From assembly GCA_963921795.1 (NCBI GenBank), contig OY997642.1:39708840-39772839 (forward strand): a stretch of DNA of 64,000 bases, given 5' to 3'. The position numbers and the translations under genes were made by a program. Positions 1-11,545 of this stretch are shown in pieces. The DNA is from Nannobrachium achirus. Taxonomy: Eukaryota; Chordata; Actinopteri; Myctophiformes; Myctophidae. Below the pieces are notes generated by a model. That model had not been told where the DNA came from and ran no database searches. It saw only the letters and a program-made list of their open reading frames with translations. Position 1 is the first letter of the stretch. Every line of letters begins with the position of its first letter.

Positions 1-3000
1 AAGAGACGTGAGGCTGAGCTGGCGTACAAATGGGGCACACTGGACACCCCAGCAGAGTCCCTGGAGGAGCAGCGGCCACAGTTCAGGGTGTGTAAACCTC
101 CCTATGTTTGGACACCTACACAGTCAAATCTGGTGTGTCAATGTAACTCTTGAACGTGTACATTTGTACACTCTCTCAGAGTTACAAATGGATAAAATAA
201 CACTGAGGATTAGTGTAATAGGGCAATACGTGTAATAGTGTAATAATTATGATAGTGTAATAGGGCAATAAGTGTAATAGTGTAATAGGTGTGATAGTGA
301 AATAAGTGCAATAGTGTAGTATATTTTTTTATAATTATATTTTTACTGGGTGATTAGACACAAGATCAACAGTTTCTTTATGATTAAATTTTCACAGCCA
401 CCGAAGTTCAATAGTGTAATAAGTGTAAGTGTACTAGTCTAATAGTGAAATAAGTGTAATAGTGTAATAGCGCAATCAGTGTAATAGTGAAATAAGTGTA
501 ATAGTGTAATAGCGCAATCAGTGTAATAGTGAAATAAGTGTAATAGTGTAATAGCGCAATCAGTGTAATAAGTGTAATAGTGTAATAGTGAAATAAGTGT
601 AATAGTGTAATAGCGCAATCAGTGTAATAGTGTAATAAGTTTAATAGTGTAATAGTGAAATAAGTGTAATAGTGTAATAGCGCAATCAGTGTAATAGTGT
701 AATAGTTTAATACGTGAAATAGTGAAATAAGTGTAATAGTGTAATAGCGCAATCAGTGTAATAGTGAAATAAGTGTAATAGTGTAATAGCGCAATCAGTG
801 TAATAGCGCAATCAGTGTAATAGTGTAATAGCACAATCAGTGTAATAAGTGTAATAGTGAAATAAGTGTAATAGTGCAATCAGTGTAATAATTGACTAAA
901 TTCTGTATAAATAAGTAACATTATATACAGTAAAGATATGAAGTTAAGCTGAAGTAGCTAGAAAATATACAGAAGCAGCTACTGCTGCCATTAAAAAAGG
1001 AGATCGTTGTCGGCAGGATTCGAACCTGCGCGGGAAGATCCCAATGGATTTCTAGTCCATCGCCTTAACCACTCGGCCACGACAACACATTTACTACACG
1101 GTTGCGCACACGTGTCGTGATCCGAAAATAGTAGATCTACACACTCACAATGCGTCACAGCTGATCTGCTATTTTCAGAAGGCAGATCATTATAAATCGG
1201 CATTACAACACCATCACGGCCCAGCCAATATTTAGTCTACTAAATAAACTGTAGATTTAGTCGACTAAAATATAATATTTAGTCAGCTAAAACTAGACAT
1301 TTCATATAACAAAAATATGACTAAAACTAAATGGAATTTTATTCAAAAGACTATGACTAAAAAATTGCTGTCAAAATTAACACTGCACTGCAATAATAAT
1401 AACAATAATATTTAGTTGTCAATTCTACCTTTCCTAACTATTAGGAGCAGTGATCAGGGATCAGTTGGGGGTTAAAATGCTTTGACTCTGACATTTGGAC
1501 ATATATAGAGGCTGGTGACCTTCCCAGATGGTCCCTCTGTCCACTCAGCTACGGCTGCCCTTATAAAAAGAGACCGTTGTCGGCAGGATTCGAACCTGCG
1601 CGGGAAGATCCCAATGGATTTCTAGTCCATCGCCTTAACCACTCGGCCACGACAACTCGATAGACAGTGAGCACCCTTTAAGCGCTCGTATAGCATTGGA
1701 GATAGATTTACAGTCATAATTATAGTATAAAATGATGTCTCAGTCGGATCATTCAAAAATAGAACTGGTCTAGCAGTTCTCTGGTTTGATCTCACATCTA
1801 CTGTCCTCTTGTGTTTCCTCTTGACTACACAGTTTTCAAATTACAATCTTCTCATATAGAAGAGGTTGCACTATCAGTGTCACTTTGTGCCCCGGAGATC
1901 TTGTCCAGGTTCCAAATACTATAATTGTTTTATGCATCAGAGGCAGACTGGAGTGATATGTTTGCACAGCAGTGAGTAATGTGATCTGTAGTCCCGCGGG
2001 GTGAATTCCAGCATGAAGGTAGAGGTCTCAATTCATTCCCCCATGTGTTGTCACCCCTCCCCCCGCCACTCATCACGTGGCTCTTGAAAGAATGGAATGG
2101 AAGGAAGTAGGGGGGGGAAGGGCGGGCGGGTGTGTTCAAATTGGGTATTTCCCAACAGTTGCAGCATGCCCGGCTAGCTCAGTCGGTAGAGCATGAGACT
2201 CTTAATCTCAGGGTCGTGGGTTCGAGCCCCACGTTGGGCGCATTCCTTTTCAAAAGGAAGGGCTTCTTTCAGCCACAGAATCAGCTAGTGGTTAACACTT
2301 GTTATGTATCCCATGTATATTATACATAATCTGTTTATAACACTTTATACATATAATTATAAATACTCATAGTGCTCTATAACAATAATCACAAGACATT
2401 ATAAAGGGTTTGGGGTTCTATAATGATGGTCTGTGCTTTAGTAAAGTAACGAGAAAAGACCTGCAGAGTAGCCTACAAGTTGTACATTAGAAAATGTATT
2501 TAAGCAGAATGTTCCTTTAAAATAAAATTACGTCAATGGAATATACATTTAAAAGCATTAATATGCTGAACAGGAATAGAATACTTTAATAAAAAAATCT
2601 GCATTTCAGTGGAATAACTTTAAAAGTCCAAAAAGTTTGGTAAAACCATGGTTGCTACGATTTAACAGACGGTTGCTATTGTGAAACAAATAAAGTACTT
2701 TTAACTCCCTTTGTTGTCTGTACGACCACTTTCTGGTAAAACCAGAAGTGAATGTTAATTCACTTCCGGGTTGCACCATTGAACTCCACAGCCCTCAGAT
2801 AGTGTGGTGAGGTTTCGAGGCAATCTGACAAACCAGAAGTGATAATTTCTGATTAAAATGATAGTCTGTGGGACCACCCACCAAGTTTGGAACCTGTAGC
2901 ATGCTGGGAACTAGAGCTATGGCCGTTTAAAACCCCAGCCAATAGGAAAGCAGAGGGGGTGGGGCTTCTGCAATTACGGCGTAGGGCGCACCCCATAAGA

Positions 3001-6000
3001 CCACCTATCAAGTTTGAAGCCTTTAGCATGTTGGTAACTGGAGTTATGGCTGTTAAGCCCCAGCCAATAGGAACACAGAGGGGTGGGGCTTCAGCAATTA
3101 CAGTCTGTCCCTATTGGTGGTGTAAGTCTACACACCAAGTTCTGAACCTGTACCATGCTGTGAACTGGAGTTATGGATGTTTAAACCCCCGCCAATAGGA
3201 GCACAGAGGGGTGGGGCTTCAGCTAAGAAAGGAAACGAAGAATATACATAAAGTGTAAAAAATCAGTCAATGCTCATAAGTGAAACAGCCATACTTAAAA
3301 AAATCTAATAGCAATACAGTGCCAAACAAAAGTGTCCTGTCCATAACAGTAAATGCTAGTCAGTGCTACAAGTATCTCACCGCCATGTCAAACACAAGCA
3401 AAATACTCAATACTACTAACACAACCTAATAGTGCAGAGCCAAACAAAAAAAGTGTCCAATGGTCAGTGCAAGACAAACGCCCCGCACTTTAGTCCTTGT
3501 CAAGTGACCGTTGTGTGTCTCATTGTATAGCTTGAGAGCAGCCGGTACAAAAGACTTTCCCAGTCTCTCGCATCTCCGTCCTGGGTAGGCGAAACAGTCG
3601 TTTCCTGTTAAAGAGGTGGTGCCATAGTTTTGTTCTTTTTCTGTTTAGTATGTGTCTATGGAGTTAAGATTACTCTAATAGACCCACAGGTGTGGTTATA
3701 ATGTGCAAATGTGTCTTCCCTGTGTATTTTTGGCCTCTGTGTCAAAAGGCCTGATCGAAAAACACTTAATGACATCATAAACTCATCCCCTCCCCTTTTA
3801 CCAAACACCCAACACTGTGGGTGTGGCTAACTTCAGCTGAGTCAACAGCTGTGTTAAAATTGTGTTTTTATGTGGCCACACCCACCAGTTCATTAAAGGT
3901 CCGCTGTCAGCCCCGAAATTATGATAGTATGATACAGTAGTTCATGTGGTCTCTCTCCAGTGTGCATCCTGAAACAGTCTGAAACTATCTCAGTGTAATC
4001 TGCCCAACAATAGCTCACCAGTACAGTAAGTAGTCATACAGTCAGGCTATACAGACAATTAATTTGATTGGCTTATAATTGCGCATCCCCACAATGACAT
4101 CATAAAAATATTAACTTCTTTTTTAGATGATTCTTAAGTGACAGTTACCTTTAGGTGACAGGCCCCCTTTAAGTATGCCTGGTTGTCAGGTGGGTGTGGC
4201 CACATTAAAACACAATTTTAACACTTTATGTACACTTTTTTGGAAGAAAACGTCCTCCTAGCAGTGTTGGGAAGAACGCCGTTACTTGTAACGACGTTAC
4301 GTAACGAAACTACTTTTCTCGCTAACTAATAACGTAACTCGTTACCTTTCCCCATTCAATAACGCCGTTCTAGTTACTGTGGTGTAAAGTGGCTAGTTAC
4401 TTTCAGTGGTCCAAATGTTTCTCTCCGCAGCGGCCGCAGAGCGGAGTCTGCCTGTCTGCTGCCTGGGTCATAAACTTGCCTCTGTGTCTGTGGTAACTCT
4501 CACTAGTCAAGTCAAACACATGCTTGGCTTAGCACACTAACTTGATGCACTGTAGAGGAGCAATGATTGGTTGACCTAGCTTAAAGATTCAGGCTAAGCC
4601 AATCAGAGACGGCCTTGGGCGGGTCTTAAAAAATACACACAAACTCAAAGCCAACGCACACACATTGTCACATAAACGGTGAAGAGAGACGGAGGCACGG
4701 AGCGGAGAGTTCTCCTGTCTCCAAATGCTGGCGAGATCTCGAGACAACAGCAGCTTTGGAGCTTGGAAACATTATTTTAACTTTGTGGAGATAAATGGCC
4801 CTGAAATCTACTCCACCAAAATCGCCAGCATGTCATCCAGAGTGAACCAAACTGATTGATTCCAAGCCACGTAATGCAAGTGCTAGCTAGATATGAAACA
4901 TGCTTGATCAATGATGCTTTCCATGCAACATTTGAGTCTGTTAACGCAGTCTGTTGCCTTCAGATAACTACTAAGTGTTGCACAGCAAAAAGGCTACAAT
5001 GAATATGCCTGTCAACATTTCTAAACATATCTTTAGCTTTATTGTTCCATTGCATTTCTATATGCATAATTGCTACAATGTCAGGGAGTTGTATTTTTTT
5101 CTTTATAAGGTCATTACATTATTGAAGCCCCCTTAAAAAAAAAGAAAAAAAGTGTAACTGACTTTTTCCAGAATGCTTCGTTTTGATATATATTTTTTTA
5201 AAGTAAAGTAAGGTAACTAGTAACGAGTTACCTTTATAATTTAGTAACTAGTAATGTAACAAGTTACCTTTTCAGAGCAGTAACTAGTAAAGTAATAAGT
5301 TACTTTTTTAAAGTAACTTGCCCAACACTGCCTCCTAGTATAATCATAATACATGATCATCATGTCCAAACCAGATATAACCATCCCAGCCTTTATCCAT
5401 TAATGTTTATTCCAGCTGCGGGCAAAGGTCAAGCCCTATCTCTCTCCCAGTGACCTCGAGAGATTTGCATTTTAAAAATGATTTAAACAGCCGATCTACA
5501 AACACAATAAAATATGTAGAACAGTTTCTTATGATATATTTCCCATCGCATATAATGTAGGCCTACTGTATATCATTTATTTCTCTCTCTCTCTCTCTCC
5601 GTGTGTCAGTGTGTCTGCCTGCCTGCATGTCTGTCTGCATCGACGTAGCACCGACTCATAAAAAAAAAGAAAAAAGACGAACGGACATTCCGTAGGAAGT
5701 GGATTCGGATGACATCAAAAGCCTATTCGCGCATCACTAAAATAAACTATTTACAGGCTCACAGTGCATGTAGAGATAGAGGAGATTGGAGAGTCCTTAT
5801 AAAAAAGATGTATCCAAAATAAGGTATTTGATGCAAAATGAGTTGCTGCACTACCAACAAGTAATAGACTCGAATAGTCGACTCAAATTGAAGAATCGCC
5901 ACCCCGTGGCTGAACAGCCACACTACACGTAGAAATAAAATATCACATTTCAAGGGGGCACGGCTAAGGATTTGGAGGCGTGTTTGACAGAGGTACCTCT

Positions 6001-9000
6001 AGGCGGCGCGAGGTCTCTACTGCCGTCATTTTAGAGTTGGCGACCTAAATTTTTGTAACCCACTGTACAAGCACACACACACACGCAACGCCTCGCGGTG
6101 CGAGGCGTTGTGTGCTTGTAGATCTGCTGTTTTCACTACTTTTGTGCGACGGCCTTGTACAATGAAGCAGGGCTTTACATTGCGAAAGAACGTACAAATT
6201 CGAAACTTGGAGATACAAGGTTTCCACCCGACAACGACGATATGACATAAAAAGTGAAAATATCCACTGCTCTGTTTTGCTCCTCAACTGTCCCAGGGGG
6301 TGAAGCGGTGCAGTCCCATTACAGGCTGCGAGGAGTTCTACTACCCTCCCTGGAAGAGGACCTTGTTCCGGTGGCTGGTCAGCCTGCCCATATGCCTGCT
6401 CTGTCTTTGCTTTGTCTTTCTGGCCATGCTGCTCTGTCTGGAATTGCAGGTTAGTGATGGATAATACAGCTTTGGCTGTCACAATTATTACAAAATTGTC
6501 TAATCGCAATTATTTGAAGTAATCGCAATTATTTTGCATAATCGTCATAATTGTTTCCATGTTGAGAAATGTTAATATAGTTTCAAACACTTTAAAAAAG
6601 TTGTGGAAATAGCAGATCTACAAGCTCACAACGTTTCGCATCGCAACGCGTTGTGAGCTTGTAGATCGGCTATTTCCACTATCAATGTTCTTTTTCAAGT
6701 ATAAAGTTGTCAAATATGTAAGTAATTTCTTTGTATATTAGGTTATGTGTCATATCTGCCATGTGCAACTTCAAAATCTACAAGCCAAACAGGAATGTTA
6801 TGTAATTGTCAACGACAGAAACAAAATTAAATCATTAATCGCAATTATTTGAGTGACATTTAATCGTCATGTAAAATGTCATAATCGTGACAGCCCTAAA
6901 TACAGCCCAACCAAGAAACTAATTTACAGTTTTACAAGTTTTTGATTCTTATTATACCACTAGTGGGGTTTTGTTCATGTATTTATTAGATGCATTCTTC
7001 CCTTTAAATATATGTTTACTTTAGAACAGCGCTACTCAACCCGCGGCCCGCGGGCCGCATGCGGCCCTTTCCGCATGTCTGTGCGGCCCGTCATGATCAT
7101 GCCAATAAAAATATGATTTTTCTAAGCCTGTCAAAGTTAACGCGCAACGCAAAATGCGGTGATGTTTGAGCCTCGGTGGACTCCGTAGTCAGGAAGCGAA
7201 TGCAGTCGAGTCAATGCATTATTACCAAGCCCCCAGAACCCAGGGCTAGATTTGAAGCAGCCCCGATGGTGGCCAAAGTTGGAACTGCAGCCTAAACACG
7301 CATTTTGGCCCCGCCCCTCCACTCCAGACTGTGAGCGGAGAGCAGCGTGACGTCATTTGTGGTCTCGAATAGTGGCCAATTTCCCCCAGAATGCACCTGG
7401 ATTAGCTACATGCTAGCACGTAGCCGTTGCTTCAAAACGCCACTGAGCACTTGCATTGAAATGATAGTGGGGGCGGGGCTCGTCCGCTCTCTATTTTATA
7501 TATACTCTATGATTATTACAGAGAGCTCTGCGGAGATGCAGGCTACACTAGATCTATTGTACAACGAGACGGTCAGACAGACAAATCTGCGGAGATTTTG
7601 CAGCAGGCTGCAGACAACCACAGTCGGGCTCACTGGAGTGGAGACGCATGACGGTCGTGCGATATGAACGCTCGCGACCCGGACCGTCATGTTTTAGGCT
7701 AGTGAAGACGTAGTCCTTGTCTGTGCTTGTCTCTGCCTCCGTGACTCCGCCAGTCAGCATCGACAGACAGTGCACACATTCCAACAGATCGTAGCAGCCA
7801 GGGAACTATGCTTGTACCCCAAATGGGGAAGTTTTCTCATGCCAATAACGCTCCTTTTCATTAATAGGACGGATTTAAAATAAATGGACGTTTATACTTA
7901 TTATTTAATCACTCAAACGCCAGCATCCCTATTCTTGGGGGACATTCACCAAAAAATAGCCGATCTACAAGCTCACCACAGGATGCATTTTGAGCTTGTA
8001 GATCGGCTATTTTTGGTTAAGAGTTGTTGTTGTTGTATGGAAAAATAACTCAAGTACAGTTCAACTCAGCCAGTAGTTTGTAAAACAGTTTGATGCTTTG
8101 AGCTTAAACACAACTAACTGCTCATTGAAGGAGAGCTCAAAGCATCAAACTGTTTTACAAGCACAGAAGCCCACAACTGGCTGAGTTGAACTGTACTTGA
8201 GTTATTTTTATTTTTAACAACTCTTAACCAAAAATAGCCGATCTACAAGCTCACAATGCATCTTGTGGTGAGCTTGTAGATCGGCTATTTTTGGTGAATG
8301 TCCCCCAAGAAGGGATGCTGGGGTTTGAGTGATTGAATATAAACGTCTATTTATTTTAAATCCATCCTATTAATGAAAAGGAGCGTTATTGGCATGAGAA
8401 AACAAACCTTTACATTGCCAAAGTTCACTAGTCTTGCATACCCAGACACAGGGGCGTTAATTTTCACTTCACATTTTGTGAATAAAGCCTAATTTGATAA
8501 CATTTGATCATTTCTTCATTCCATCCATGACAATCTTTTGGTTCAATGAGGTTTGGCCTGGCTTATATAGATGGAAATGTGGCTGTTTTCTGGGTGTTTC
8601 CTTAATTATTAGACTTGTCATAAGTGTGTTACAAAATCATTGTTAATGTCCAAAATGGGACCGTCATTTTTAGCTTGCGGCCCTTTGGACTTTTGGTATT
8701 TTGCTGAGTGGCCCCTGAGCCATCTTAAGTTGAGTAGCCCTGCTTTAGAACGATGCTGGTGCCCATTGAGGCGTGGTGGTTGAGTCACTCACTGCCAGAA
8801 TCACACATGGACTTGCTGGCCTGGGATCGGATCCCACAAGAGCATTCCCATGTGTCCCTCCCCAACACTATTTTTCTCTATGCTTTCCTTTTTCTGAATA
8901 CGATCATTCATTTATACATGTGCCCCCTTTTCAACTGTTTTTATTACATTTTGACACTTGCTTTGGCAATGTAAATGTATGTTTTCTCATGCCAATAAAG

Positions 9001-11448
9001 CTCCTTTGAATTGAATTGTAATACAGCCGTAGTCATAAATGTGAATCCATCCAACTCGTTGTCAGGGTGTTATTAGTGTGATGCTTTGTGAGATGATAAT
9101 CTTAATTTATTTTTTATAAGAGAGAGAGAGAGAGATGTCACATTCATGCCCAAAGCACTGCTAGTGTCGCTTCACATCAGTGCAATTGGCTTTCAAGGCC
9201 AGCTATGTGTTGAATACAGGGCATTAGGTGAATAACCTTTAATAAAGATGACCGTGTCTCATACCCTTAATTAAACTGACAGGAGGTGGTGATGGACATT
9301 AAGGAACTCCCTGGCATTACCAGATTCATTCCTAAGATCATCCTGGCCATTACTGTGACGATATGTGATGAGGTGTACAAGAAAATCGCATACTGGCTCA
9401 ATGACAGGGGTAAGAACCTGAAAACAAACTTCAAGCAGTCAGTGCTTTGTGTTGATTCTTTTAGACAGCAACAATATTATCAATTAAGCCAAATTAACCT
9501 CTTTAACTCTGGTGTCCATGAAAACGTCAATAAAAAAGAAGGCTTAAAGGTAGCCTGGGTACCAGCCTGCTACGCTACGTTCCTTGGATTTGTTTTGTCA
9601 CTTCGCTTCTCAGTCTGGCAAGCCCCCATTTGACTCGTATTTCCGAACATGTTATATAGGCGTTATCGTTGCTGATTGGATGTTGTTCCAACGAATTAGA
9701 GTAGGGTTAGGGTAGCTACTTCATCAGCCTGGCCAGACTGAGAAACGAAGTGACTAAATAAATCCACAGAACATAGAGTAGCAGCCTGGTACCCAGGCTA
9801 GCTTAAAGGTAGGGTAAGTGATTTTCTTTGGTTAAAATAAGTGTTGAATAGCTCTATATTCTGATTGCGACTGTAGGTCGCAGTTAACTACTAGTAAGAC
9901 GCCTCAGGGACAGCGGGACAGTGACGCCTCCCCCTAAAGGGCGAGGTCGCGCCATGTCTTGGCCGTCTGTCCAGTGATGTATATCGGACCAGTTACCTAT
10001 ATATGGAGATCCATGTACTGTATATGGAGATATGCTGTGAGACCTCAAACATGCTTACTCAGTTATTTGTTATGTGAAAATCCTATGACGTCTATCACAT
10101 CTGACATCATACATACAATCCTTTTTATGCCCATACATGGAGATCCCTGTCTGACACACAGATATGGCTGTCTTCCTCCATATATGGGCATTCTATGAAG
10201 TTCTGTTTGTTTGGGCAACAGTTACATGGCAAGCGAACTGTCATTACTCTCATTTCACTCTCACTATTCACCTCCACAGTGAATAATACTTTTGTGAACC
10301 TGTTTTGGGGTCTTTTCCAGAGAACTATAGACTTCAGAGTGCCTATGAGAATAATCTCATCATCAAGATGGTTTTTGTAAGTCAGGCTTTGTTTGCTGCT
10401 TGATATTTCAATAGAGAGGACTGGTATTGATGTATGGTTATTTATGCAGTTGTAATGTTTACTCTTTGCTTCACAGTTTGAATTCATCAACTCCTACCTT
10501 AGCCTTTTTTACATTGGATTCTACCTCAAGGATATGGAGCGATTGAAGGAGGTAACAACAGATGACACTTACTGTATATCAAATACACATTAGCAGCTAT
10601 ATTTTTGTCCATGCCTTACCCCTTATCCCTAAACGTCTTTGCCCTTTTTTACTATTTTGAAAAACATGGACGAAAATATGGCCAGAGGCTTTTTCTTTTG
10701 AAATGTTTATGTTCTCTGTTGTCAGTCGATATACATGAAGTATACATTAACCGTAAGCCAGAGTCTTCTGATGTTACACTTTCAACAAGCCTTACGTTTC
10801 TGCAAAATGAAAGGGTCATACAGTAATTCATTCAGCCATTGTGCTGCTTTGGTACCTTGGGCTTTTACAATAATATAACGTATTTAAGTATCTACAATAG
10901 AGTACAGGCTGGTGCATAAGCATTTACCATTCTTTCATACTCTTCACAGATGCTAGCCACTCTGTTGATCTTCCGTCAGTTCCTACAGAACATCAAAGAA
11001 GTCCTACAGCCGTATCTGTACGAGCACCACAAGCTGGGCGTCTTCACCCCCAGGGTGGTGTGGGAACTCCTCCAGGCAATCGCAGTCAAATATGGCCGCC
11101 TGGCTCTGGGAAAGGCTCAAGCGTCGATGACGGCCTACTCCTTCCTGGGGCCAAGGGGGATTGCTGTCATTCACTGTGCTGACGGCAGCACGGATGCAAA
11201 AAAGAGAGGCGATCTGAAAGCTGGGTTCAGGCTCACAGAGGAAGAGTGGGACCTGAGTGACAGTGCCCTGCGTCAACGCAAGGTCGGCTTCTCGGAGAAG
11301 GTCGACTATCAGGACGTCACGGCGGAAACACAACCAACAGCAGACGACAATTCCCTGGAGGACAGTCCCACACTGGTGGACGAAGGAATGTACGCATCTA
11401 GTATTTCTGACAGCTGCGACGATGACAGCGACTGCGAGGCACTGTCTC

Positions 11449-11545
<97 letters not shown>

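Noticed and set aside
408-879. Open frames of 86-114 codons on the minus strand
   Set aside because: They consist of repeated YTITLI/HYYTYF words generated by the GTAATAGTG minisatellite.
6045-6509. 154-codon minus-strand frame
   Set aside because: Crosses the ANO8 exon 6297-6449 in antisense and a hairpin repeat. The + strand exon has family similarity and proper splice sites.
9897-9900. Helitron 3' end (hairpin followed by CTAG)
   Set aside because: The GCGACTGTAGGTCGC hairpin followed by CTAG fits at 9.9 kb, but the sequence beyond CTAG is shared with the 21.09-kb copy and other copies lack CTRR, so the boundary does not hold.
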